Shown here piece by piece: positions 9,425 through 17,123 of a stretch of 64,000 nucleotides of DNA. Source of the DNA: Bacteroides_E sp964528875 (GTDB lineage: Bacteria > Bacteroidota > Bacteroidia > Bacteroidales > Bacteroidaceae); the NCBI GenBank assembly GCA_964528875.1, contig CAZGUI010000001.1, forward strand, positions 1 through 64,000, given 5' to 3'. Below the pieces are notes generated by a model that made no database searches, was not told the origin of the DNA, and was given only the letters and a program-made list of their open reading frames with translations. Position 1 is the first letter of the stretch; each line of letters opens with the position of its first letter. The position numbers and the translations under genes were made by a program.

Positions 9425-10027
9425 TTAACAATTCATAAAAAAAAAGAAGAGTATTGCCGAATAGCATCCGTAATGCTTGTCAAGTATATTGCGAATAATT
9501 CTGAGAGCTGAAGATACGTGTTCATGGACAGTGTAGATGGAAATATTTAATGAATCAGCTATTTCTTTGTGTGACATCCCCTCTTCTCTACTCATTTTGA
9601 ATATCTGTTTTTGCCTCCCAGTTAGTTGGTCAATAGCATAAGATAAAATATCTTTCAATTCTCCGATCGAAACTGTATCTTGTGCTGTACTTGTAAAATC
9701 TATTGCCTGTGAAATAATATATTCGTGAAGATATTCTTCCTTCTGAATATCACGAAGAATATTCAATATCCGATTTCGAGCTATTGTAAATAGATAAGAG
9801 GAAAAAGACAGACTCACATCAATATAATGTCTATTTTGCCACACTACAGTAAATGTATCTTGGCAAATATCTTCTGCATATTCTTTAGATTTGATAAGTT
9901 TTTGTGCAAAGTAATAAAGTCTCATTTTATAAAGAGAATATATCTCATAAAAAGCCGCTTCATCATCCTGAGACATGCGGATAAGAAGTTCCTTTTCGTA
10001 TTCTAAAGAGTGAGTTTGTAAGCCCAT
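9425..10027 (-). CDS. ECF-type RNA polymerase sigma factor
   Basis: About 200 residues. Region 2 is visible in YAEDICQDTFTVVWQNR and region 4 in LTGRQKQIFKMSREEGMSHKEIADSLNISIYTVHEHVSSAL, a typical helix-turn-helix for -35 recognition. It is expected to drive the SusC/SusD/phosphodiesterase genes once FecR releases it. The ATG at 10027 is preferred; a TTG 30 bases upstream lies inside the -7 promoter box. The C-terminal end SAILFFFFMNC is unusually hydrophobic for a sigma factor. Confidence 0.93.
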   Translation of the reverse strand: MGLQTHSLEYEKELLIRMSQDDEAAFYEIYSLYKMRLYYFAQKLIKSKEYAEDICQDTFTVVWQNRHYIDVSLSFSSYLFTIARNRILNILRDIQKEEYLHEYIISQAIDFTSTAQDTVSIGELKDILSYAIDQLTGRQKQIFKMSREEGMSHKEIADSLNISIYTVHEHVSSALRIIRNILDKHYGCYSAILFFFFMNC

Positions 10028-10054
10028 CAAATTATTACTCTTTATGTTATGACA

Positions 10055-10062
10055 CAAAGTTA
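10055..10062 (-). promoter_or_regulatory. -7 box of the ECF sigma gene
   Basis: TAACTTTG matches the Bacteroidetes -7 consensus TAnnTTTG and lies 27 bases before the chosen ATG. No clear -33 TTTG is found at the usual spacing. Confidence 0.5.
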
Positions 10063-10502
10063 GAATTTCTTAGGGTATAAGAAAGCGATCAAATCATTAA
10101 ATTGAATTTAAAGGCTCATTTTAAAATTAAGAAGATTAAATCTCCTGATAATGAGTTTTATACTATCTAGAAATTTGAGGAATATCTCACCACTCTTTAT
10201 ATCTTCGAATTGTTTGATATCTTCACTATGGGTAACTCTTCTCATCTGGTGATCGAGAATATGGTTCAGCTTCATGTTACAAAGATTGATGACCTCTGTA
10301 GTGGTAAAATAATTAGTGCGAATTTTAATATCTTAGAAAGATAAGACAAAATTTCATCAAACATGTAGGTTAAAATAACTAAAATCAACATCTCACTTGA
10401 TCCATTTAATATGTTAAAATTTTATGCATTTATAAAAATAGAATATCTAGAAGCTGTTTTTTCTATAAAAAAGAAGGATTAGTAACAGTCAGCTATTGTT
10501 AT
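10063..10502. other. Gene-free stretch between sigma factor and YifB genes, with a possible decayed reading frame
   Basis: About 440 bases upstream of the sigma gene hold no convincing gene. On the plus strand, from about 10173 to 10343, there is a clean run of 50-60 codons without a start, preceded in the same frame by a single stop at about 10168 and another open stretch. The reading includes EEYLTTLYIFELFDIFTMG and looks protein-like, but I do not recognise a family. It may be the remnant of an inactivated gene. Confidence 0.3.
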
Positions 10503-12044
10503 TTATTGGGATGCCCAACCCGCTCTATCGAGGTTGCGATATCCAATAGCCTCAGCCAGATGTTGAGATTGTACATTTGTTGCTCCTTCCAAGTCGGCAA
10601 TGGTACGAGCCACTTTCAATATACGATCGTAAGCACGTGCAGAGAGATTCAACCGCACCATGGCATTCTTTAAAAGTGACAAACCCGCTGTATCGGGCTG
10701 AGCATATTTATTAAGCAGCTTACTATTCATTTGTGCGTTGCTATAAATTGAAGGATATTCTTTATATCTTTCTTTCTGAATGTTACGAGCCTTCACCACA
10801 CGCTCTCGGATGGAAGAGCTAGATTCCCCCCACTCTCTTTTAGATAGCTCTTCAAAAGGAACAGGTACTATTTCCACCTGAATATCGATTCTATCCAACA
10901 AAGGACCGGATATCTTATTTAGGTATTTTTGAACTTGCTGTTGGGCACAGACACAAGAACGAGTGGGATGATTAAAATAACCACAAGGACATGGATTCAT
11001 TGAAGCCACTAACATAAAGTTAGCCGGATATTCAACTTTACATCTGGCTCTGGAGATCGTAATTTTCCGATCCTCCAAAGGTTGACGCAATACTTCCAAC
11101 ACATTTCTATTGAACTCCGGGAGTTCATCTAAAAACAGAACACCATTATGAGCCAGACTAATTTCTCCGGGATGAGGAAAAGTTCCTCCACCAACCAAAG
11201 CTACTGTAGAGATGGTGTGATGTGGATCACGAAAGGGCCTTTGGGCAATCAAGCCTGTAATTTTACCTAGCTCTCCGGCCACAGAGTGTATTTTAGTAGT
11301 TTCTAAACTTTCTGCCAAAGACAGAGGAGGCAATATAGAGGGTAATCGTTTAGCCATCATCGACTTACCACTACCGGGGGCTCCTACCATTAACAGGTTA
11401 TGACTGCCTGCAGCAGCCACTTCTAAAGCTCTTTTAACTCCTTCTTGACCTTTAACCTCAGCAAAATCCAAATCAAAATGGCTTTGTTGGATAGAGAACT
11501 CTTCTCGTGTATTTACAAGGGTTGGTGTTAGATTGTTCTCGCCATTGAAAAACTGAATAACCTCAGTGATGGAAGATACCCCATACACCTTTAAATCATT
11601 AACAACAGCCGCTTCATTAGCATTCTGTTTAGGCACAAAAAGGCCTTCAAAATGATCTTCTCTTGCTTTTATGGCCATAGAGAGCGCCCCTTTTATGGGC
11701 TGAATGGTTCCATCCAAACTAAGTTCTCCCATAATCATATAACGAGAAAGCTGTTCAGATTGAATATCTTTATTAGCAGCTAATAAACCAATGGCTAAGG
11801 GCAAATCGTAGGCTGCTCCTTCTTTCTTTATATCTGCAGGAGCCATATTGATAACGACATTGGATGTAGGAAGTTTATGCCCTGTATATTGTAGGGCAGA
11901 AATAATACGTTCGTGACTTTCTTTAACGGCTGAGTCGGGTAAACCAACTAAATAAAACATACAGCCTCGAGAAACATTCACTTCAAGGGTAATAAGGGTG
12001 GCATCAACGCCTTGCACAGCCGCCCCAAAAACTTTTACAAGCAT
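10503..12044 (-). CDS. YifB/ComM-family AAA+ ATPase (Mg-chelatase-like)
   Basis: A 513-residue protein with the full family layout: an N-terminal Lon-protease-S16-like domain (about 20-145), an AAA+ Mg-chelatase domain with Walker A GAPGSGKS near residue 220 and Walker B LFLDELPEF, the cysteine-containing NPCPCGYF segment, and a C-terminal Mg-chelatase domain (YDRILKVARTIADLEG). ComM in Haemophilus and Vibrio is a helicase that promotes branch migration during natural transformation; the role in Bacteroidetes is not established. Length is normal. It is the last gene of its strand run, just after a thioredoxin-fold lipoprotein gene. Confidence 0.93.
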   Translation of the reverse strand: MLVKVFGAAVQGVDATLITLEVNVSRGCMFYLVGLPDSAVKESHERIISALQYTGHKLPTSNVVINMAPADIKKEGAAYDLPLAIGLLAANKDIQSEQLSRYMIMGELSLDGTIQPIKGALSMAIKAREDHFEGLFVPKQNANEAAVVNDLKVYGVSSITEVIQFFNGENNLTPTLVNTREEFSIQQSHFDLDFAEVKGQEGVKRALEVAAAGSHNLLMVGAPGSGKSMMAKRLPSILPPLSLAESLETTKIHSVAGELGKITGLIAQRPFRDPHHTISTVALVGGGTFPHPGEISLAHNGVLFLDELPEFNRNVLEVLRQPLEDRKITISRARCKVEYPANFMLVASMNPCPCGYFNHPTRSCVCAQQQVQKYLNKISGPLLDRIDIQVEIVPVPFEELSKREWGESSSSIRERVVKARNIQKERYKEYPSIYSNAQMNSKLLNKYAQPDTAGLSLLKNAMVRLNLSARAYDRILKVARTIADLEGATNVQSQHLAEAIGYRNLDRAGWASQ

Positions 12045-12066
12045 ATTTTAAGACATAGAATAACTC

Positions 12067-13089
12067 TTATTTCTTTAGCAATGAATCTAATTGCTCAGTT
12101 AAGTTGTTAACCTCTATCTCTCGACCTATTATTCTAGATTGGGGATTTATTAAAATAAGGGTTGGAATTTCACTTATTGAAAATTGTTTAATAAAATCAG
12201 AAGACCATGCCTTCAAATCGCAAGACTGATCCCATAGTAATGAATCTTCTTTTATGGCATCTTTCCATAAAAGAGAATCCATATCTAAAGAGAAACCAAC
12301 GATTGACAGTTTCTTCTCTTTCTTGTATTTTTTATAGAGTTCTTTTATTCTTTGATTTTCCCTTCTAGATTGCTTATCCCAGGAAGCCCAAAAATGCAAA
12401 AGGATATAATTATCCTTGAAGGTTGTACGTGTCTTTGACCGTCCATCCGACATCTTTAGGGTAAAATAAGGAGCAACCTTATCAACACTTACTTTCTCCA
12501 GTGCTTCCACTCGATTGATTAAAGTAGAAATGGAGTGCCTATCTTTTAGTTCACCGGTTAATCGATCTAAAATGAATTTAAGCTCACCTAAATCTGGTGT
12601 AGGAACACTAACAAAATAAGTATCAATTAAATAAATAGAAACTAAAGAATTATTGTTTTTTAGTATGTATTTCTTTACCTCATCCAGACGTACACTATCA
12701 GAGGATAAAGAAGAGTTTTTCGCAATAGAGTCTAGAAAAAGTGAGTAATCCCTATTGAATAAATTGCTTCCTTCCACTTTTAAGTCAAGCTGTTCATCTA
12801 CTGATCCTGTAATCTTAAGAACCTCTTTATTGTCTATAAAAAGAGGATACTCCAAAGAATCACGAACAACCATTCTCAACAGGGTTAAGGTATCAATAGG
12901 AAGATCAATAGAGAATGTTCCCCCTTCAAGGAATACAGTATCTACACGATCGTACAAATCTTCAATGCCATATAAATAAATGGTATCTGAAGTCAACCCC
13001 TCAATTACACCTTGTATTCGAGATTGTTCAATTTCTTTTTTACAAGAGAAGAATATGAATAAGGATAATAGGAAAACTATTTTTTTCAT
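12067..13089 (-). CDS. TlpA/thioredoxin-fold lipoprotein lacking the CXXC cysteines
   Basis: A 340-residue lipoprotein (lipobox ending at Cys16). The N-terminal region (about 25-130) resembles DUF4369, common in front of Bacteroidetes TlpA-like proteins. The C-terminal part is a thioredoxin fold: VAPYFTLKMSDG, then LHFWASWDKQSRREN, and the cis-proline loop SEIPTLILINP. The usual WCxxC is WDKQS here: both cysteines are replaced (Asp238, Ser241), so disulfide exchange by the normal mechanism is not possible. It may have become a binding or structural protein. The rest of the fold seems intact. It has its own -7 box (13119-13126) and a terminator separates it from the TPR gene upstream. Confidence 0.85.
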   Translation of the reverse strand: MKKIVFLLSLFIFFSCKKEIEQSRIQGVIEGLTSDTIYLYGIEDLYDRVDTVFLEGGTFSIDLPIDTLTLLRMVVRDSLEYPLFIDNKEVLKITGSVDEQLDLKVEGSNLFNRDYSLFLDSIAKNSSLSSDSVRLDEVKKYILKNNNSLVSIYLIDTYFVSVPTPDLGELKFILDRLTGELKDRHSISTLINRVEALEKVSVDKVAPYFTLKMSDGRSKTRTTFKDNYILLHFWASWDKQSRRENQRIKELYKKYKKEKKLSIVGFSLDMDSLLWKDAIKEDSLLWDQSCDLKAWSSDFIKQFSISEIPTLILINPQSRIIGREIEVNNLTEQLDSLLKK

Positions 13090-13118
13090 TTCTTAGGTAT
13101 TCTATTCCGAAAACACAG

Positions 13119-13126
13119 CAAATATA
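13119..13126 (-). promoter_or_regulatory. -7 box before the thioredoxin-fold lipoprotein gene
   Basis: TATATTTG fits TAnnTTTG and lies 29 bases before the ATG at 13089. It abuts the terminator of the previous gene, so termination and initiation are closely packed. Confidence 0.45.
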
Positions 13127-13165
13127 AAAAAGAGTTATCTAAACTCTAATTAGATAACTCTTTTT
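13126..13165 (-). terminator. Terminator after the TPR lipoprotein gene
   Basis: AAAAAGAGTTATCTAA pairs with TTAGATAACTCTTTTT around a 7-base loop. The A- and T-rich ends make it usable on both strands. It begins about 20 bases after the stop codon at 13186. Confidence 0.85.
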
Positions 13166-13185
13166 ATTCTTTTCAAGCTTTACTT

Positions 13186-14877
13186 TTATTTGATGATATT
13201 CATAAAATCAGAGCTTGTAAAATATCTTGAAAACTCTAAATCTGTTGCAGCCATTTTAGCTAAAGCAGGATTCTTAGCAACCGCTTTAGTCAAACTAGAT
13301 GTAACCATATTTTGGTTGTTTGTTCTAGCACCAACAACAGCCATTAAGTAATCTGTATAAGCGTCTGGTCTTGTTACATTTTCTAACGTACCTTTTGCTT
13401 TGTTGTAGTCTTGAGCTAAAATTTGAGCTAATGCAGCACTATTTGTTTTTGCATCACCAAAAGCACTAACAGCTCTGTCGTATTGACCTTGTGCAACGTA
13501 TAGGTTTCCTAATGTTTCATTCAATTCTTTTGAACCGGAAGCTTTACCTAAGCTTGCTTCAGCAGCAGCTAAATCACCTTTAGTTAAAGCAATTAAACCT
13601 AAGTTCATATTTACTTCAGGAGTAGACTCTACACGGTTAGCTTGTTGGAATAGGTTTTCAGCTTTTGCAAAATCACCTTCCTCATACGCCAATCTACCTA
13701 AATTATTATAACCTCTATAATCGTTAGGGAATTGTTTAGAAGCTTGAGTAAAGATATCTTTTTGAGTTTCTACGTTATCTGTTAATGTTGCAGCATAAAG
13801 TAATTCCTCAACATTTAACTCACGAGGATTGCTTTTTGCTAAGTTAGAAATTTCAGCATCAGATTTACCAATAATCTCATAATTCAATGTCAAACGAGCA
13901 CGTCTTAATTGAGGTAAAATTTCATCAGCTAATACACTATATACTGAAGATATGTTTTTAATTTCTTGCTCTCTTTGTTGTGGGTCACTGTACATTTCAA
14001 GAACGCGTAAGATCAACTCTTTATCCTGAATGTTAGATTTAGATACTAATTCTTTGAATCCATCCCAGTCTTCTGCAGTGTATTTTGTGTCAACCAAAGC
14101 ATCAATCTTAGCTTTTTTAAGTTCACGGTTCAAAGCAGTAGCAGTAGTAGACTCACGATTAGCAGCTAAACGAGTATTTAGATCTAAAGCTCCATCAGGT
14201 GATGCGTATGCAGAAATTTCAACATTGCTGATTTTTTTGTTAGCAGCTTCATTAATAGTAGCTGTTTCTTCCTTGAATCCTTGAAGCTTTTTCATTTCAT
14301 CGGTACGAATGTTCGCTTGTTGAATCAAGAACATAATGTTTTCTTTGTGAGCTTCTTTGATGATACGTTGAAATGCATCGTCTCCATTAGAAGGATTCGC
14401 ATTCGCTAAAGTGTTACCAATTAAAGCAGAAGTAGCAATAACACCTTCAGCAATTTTCACAGGAGGAATAACAACTCTTTTGTTTCCAATAGTTCCAACA
14501 AATTCTAAAAACAATTCAGAACGAGCCATTTCAGGTTGGTAATCAAAGGATGTTTTCATTGTATAATTACCACCCATACGATAAGACATCGTTTGATGAT
14601 TTCCATGAACTTTTTCTCCTTGGAAAGTAACACTATTCCCTTTTACTTGCCCTCCATCCCATTTCAAAACAGGAGTAACTTCAACAACAGCTTTCTTGTT
14701 AAAGTATTTTTCAGGGAATCTTCCATTAATAGTTACAGGCACTTTATTTCCAACAGCCTCTAAAACTTGAGGGGTTGTTGTAAAATAATCAGATGGAAGT
14801 TCTCCCATCTTGCTACTACATGAAGAGACCATAGCAGCCAAAATCACGAGTAACGGTAGATACAACTTTTTCATCAT
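13186..14877 (-). CDS. TPR-repeat lipoprotein with an OmpA-like region
   Basis: A 563-residue lipoprotein (signal ending VSSCSS). The N-terminal third is beta-rich; the middle holds VEISAYASPDGALDLNTRLAANRES, cut here to its key elements ISAYASPDG and the following Arg/Asn-rich helix, which resembles the peptidoglycan-binding OmpA C-terminal fold. The C-terminal half (about 350-540) carries TPR-like repeats, for example YRGYNNLGRLAYEEGDFAKA and LNETLGNLYVAQGQYDRAV. This combination is common in abundant Bacteroidetes envelope proteins and suggests a scaffold between outer membrane and cell wall. A good promoter lies at 14970-15000. Two ATG codons stand side by side (14877 and 14874). Confidence 0.8.
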   Translation of the reverse strand: MMKKLYLPLLVILAAMVSSCSSKMGELPSDYFTTTPQVLEAVGNKVPVTINGRFPEKYFNKKAVVEVTPVLKWDGGQVKGNSVTFQGEKVHGNHQTMSYRMGGNYTMKTSFDYQPEMARSELFLEFVGTIGNKRVVIPPVKIAEGVIATSALIGNTLANANPSNGDDAFQRIIKEAHKENIMFLIQQANIRTDEMKKLQGFKEETATINEAANKKISNVEISAYASPDGALDLNTRLAANRESTTATALNRELKKAKIDALVDTKYTAEDWDGFKELVSKSNIQDKELILRVLEMYSDPQQREQEIKNISSVYSVLADEILPQLRRARLTLNYEIIGKSDAEISNLAKSNPRELNVEELLYAATLTDNVETQKDIFTQASKQFPNDYRGYNNLGRLAYEEGDFAKAENLFQQANRVESTPEVNMNLGLIALTKGDLAAAEASLGKASGSKELNETLGNLYVAQGQYDRAVSAFGDAKTNSAALAQILAQDYNKAKGTLENVTRPDAYTDYLMAVVGARTNNQNMVTSSLTKAVAKNPALAKMAATDLEFSRYFTSSDFMNIIK

Positions 14878-14969
14878 TTTAGTAAAAATTTTTAAGTTTA
14901 TAATTTATACATTTTAACAGACAACTCACACTCTTACTATTTATAAGAATCCTATTCTCCGATAGTTAA

Positions 14970-15000
14970 CAAATATATCAAATTTAATAAACTTAGCCAA
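14970..15000 (-). promoter_or_regulatory. Promoter of the TPR lipoprotein gene
   Basis: On the minus strand a -33 TTG (14998-15000) and a -7 box TATATTTG (14970-14977) are separated by 20 bases, matching the Bacteroidetes promoter pattern. The leader to the ATG would be about 85 bases. Confidence 0.6.
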
Positions 15001-15053
15001 TTAGTTTCCTCCTTTTTTAACAGTTAATTTCAACTCTTAAGGGCACTAGGTTA

Positions 15054-16670
15054 TTATTTAACAGACAATACCTTTTCGTATTCTCCATTTTTCAACAAAT
15101 CGATTGCTTTAAGTAAACTTTGATTAGAATCATTTACAATTTGAAAATACTCACTCAACCCCCACAAATCTCTAGCTATTAATGCCTTAATGCGTAATTC
15201 GATTTGGGAGAAAGAGCTTTGAAACTCTTCTTTGTTCTCTTTTATTCCACTTTCTTTTGCTGTTTTTTTCAACAATGAAACCAAAGCCTCATTTAAATGG
15301 AATTCTCTTTTGAAGAGATCAAACTGTGAATAGGTAACTCTTAGTTTTTCACGATTAGACTCAATGTATTTTGTTCCGGCTTTAAATAAAGCACCTTTCA
15401 ATATTAAATCACGAAATAAGGGTGTGGTTTGTGTTGTGTCTATAGGAACAAAGCAATCAGGCATAATACCTCCCCCTCCATAAACTGCTCGTTTGAGTTT
15501 CTTTGTTTCAAAACGTAATGAATCGTCAAAATGAATACTATCGGAGCTTAGCATTTCACCGTGTTGGTATCTATTATAAATTTCCACCTCATAAGGAGTA
15601 GTTGTTTTATTATTAACAGAGTCACCTAAAGTCATTGATTGATATGGCTTTTGTATAGAACGTCCAACAGGAGTGTAATATCGAGCTACCGTTAGTCGCA
15701 TCATGGAGTAATCGGGTAATAGTATTGGTCTTTGAACCAAACCCTTACCAAAGGTTCGTCTACCTACTAATACTCCTCTGTCCCAGTCTTGAACAGCTCC
15801 GGCAACAATCTCACTTGCAGAGGCAGAAAACTCATCAATCAAAATAACTAAGCGTCCTTTTCGAAACAAACCATTCCTTTGAGCTGAATACTCTTTTCGA
15901 GGATAAACCCGCCCTTGGGTATAGACAATTAGCTCTTTATTCTTCAGAAAATCATTTGCAATATCTACAGCAGCATTCAGATAACCTCCACCATTACCTT
16001 GCAGATCAAGTATCAAATCTTCCATCCCTTTGGACTGCAACTCTTTTAATGCACGTTGGAGCTCCTTGGATGTCTCAGCACCAAACTGATTTAATCGGAT
16101 GTAACCAATGGTGGAATCAATCAGGTAAGAGGCATCTAAACTAAATACCGGGATTTTATCTCGAATCACATCAAAAGACAGAGGTTCTTCAACTCCTCTT
16201 CTGGAAACAGTAAGATGAACAGAAGTACCCTTAAGACCTTTCAACCTCGACATAATTTCATCAGTCGTCATTTTAACTCCTGCAATAACTGTATCATTTA
16301 CCGCAATGATGCGATCACCAGCCAGAATACCCACTTTTTCAGAAGGACCGTTACTTACAGGTTGAATAACTAACAATGTATCTTCCATCATTTGAAATTG
16401 CACACCAATCCCATCAAAATTTCCTTGTAAAGATTCAGTGGTCTTTTTGACCTCATCTTGTGTCAAGTATGTAGAGTGTGGATCTAGCTTATCCAACATA
16501 CCTCGTATAGCTTCTTCCACTATTTTCTGTTCATCTACTTGATCTACATAATGCTTCACAATCTCATTTTCTGCAGCTAAAAGTTTATATAAAGAGAGTG
16601 TATCCTTAGCATGTAAACCAATAGTCAAGCACAGTAAACCGGTGATTAAAAAGAGGGCTTTTTGTTTCAT
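15054..16670 (-). CDS. S41-family carboxy-terminal processing protease (CtpA-like)
   Basis: A 538-residue protein with a signal peptide (1-21), a PDZ domain at about 75-165 (GIGVQFQ, GPSEKVGILAGDRIIAVND) and an S41 catalytic domain. The Ser/Lys dyad is present: SASASEIVAG with Ser284 as the likely nucleophile and RRTFGKGLVQ with Lys309. Such proteases cleave C-terminal tails of envelope proteins. The start ATG overlaps the TGA of coaD (ATGA), showing translational coupling in a parE-coaD-ctpA operon. Confidence 0.92.
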   Translation of the reverse strand: MKQKALFLITGLLCLTIGLHAKDTLSLYKLLAAENEIVKHYVDQVDEQKIVEEAIRGMLDKLDPHSTYLTQDEVKKTTESLQGNFDGIGVQFQMMEDTLLVIQPVSNGPSEKVGILAGDRIIAVNDTVIAGVKMTTDEIMSRLKGLKGTSVHLTVSRRGVEEPLSFDVIRDKIPVFSLDASYLIDSTIGYIRLNQFGAETSKELQRALKELQSKGMEDLILDLQGNGGGYLNAAVDIANDFLKNKELIVYTQGRVYPRKEYSAQRNGLFRKGRLVILIDEFSASASEIVAGAVQDWDRGVLVGRRTFGKGLVQRPILLPDYSMMRLTVARYYTPVGRSIQKPYQSMTLGDSVNNKTTTPYEVEIYNRYQHGEMLSSDSIHFDDSLRFETKKLKRAVYGGGGIMPDCFVPIDTTQTTPLFRDLILKGALFKAGTKYIESNREKLRVTYSQFDLFKREFHLNEALVSLLKKTAKESGIKENKEEFQSSFSQIELRIKALIARDLWGLSEYFQIVNDSNQSLLKAIDLLKNGEYEKVLSVK

Positions 16671-17122
16671 TTATATGTCATTCCTTTAGGTAAAAACTGA
16701 GTCACATCTTTTCCAAAGACTAAAAGTTCTCGCACCGTAGTCGAGCTTATACAGGTTAGTTCAGGTTCAGTAAAAAGCAAGATGGTTTCAACACCTGATA
16801 ATTTGCGATTGATATCCGCAATCGTTTCCTCATATTCAAAATCTTTGACTGTACGGATTCCACGAACAATCAAAGTCGCCTTCATATCCTTTGCAAAATC
16901 AATAGTCAAAGAATTATAGGTTTCTACTCTTACTCTAGATTCGTTTTTATAAAGCTCCCGAACCATACTCAATCTTTTCTCTAGTGGGAAATAAGTTTCT
17001 TTTCCTTCATTAATACCAATACCGATAATAATTTCATCAATAAAACATAAAGCTCTATTCACTACCGATTCGTGACCAATGGTAAAAGGATCGAAAGTAC
17101 CTGGAAATATAGCTCTTTTCAT
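16667..17122 (-). CDS. coaD: Pantetheine-phosphate adenylyltransferase
   Basis: About 151 residues. It catalyses the penultimate step of coenzyme A synthesis, joining 4'-phosphopantetheine and ATP to dephospho-CoA. The nucleotidyltransferase motif GTFDPFTIGH lies at the N-terminus and ISSTTVREL (family ISSTxVR) near the C-terminus. The ATG at 17122 is chosen over a GTG at 17131, which overlaps the end of parE. The gene overlaps the following protease gene by ATGA. Length is normal for CoaD. Confidence 0.96.
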   Translation of the reverse strand: MKRAIFPGTFDPFTIGHESVVNRALCFIDEIIIGIGINEGKETYFPLEKRLSMVRELYKNESRVRVETYNSLTIDFAKDMKATLIVRGIRTVKDFEYEETIADINRKLSGVETILLFTEPELTCISSTTVRELLVFGKDVTQFLPKGMTYK

Positions 17123-17123
17123 A

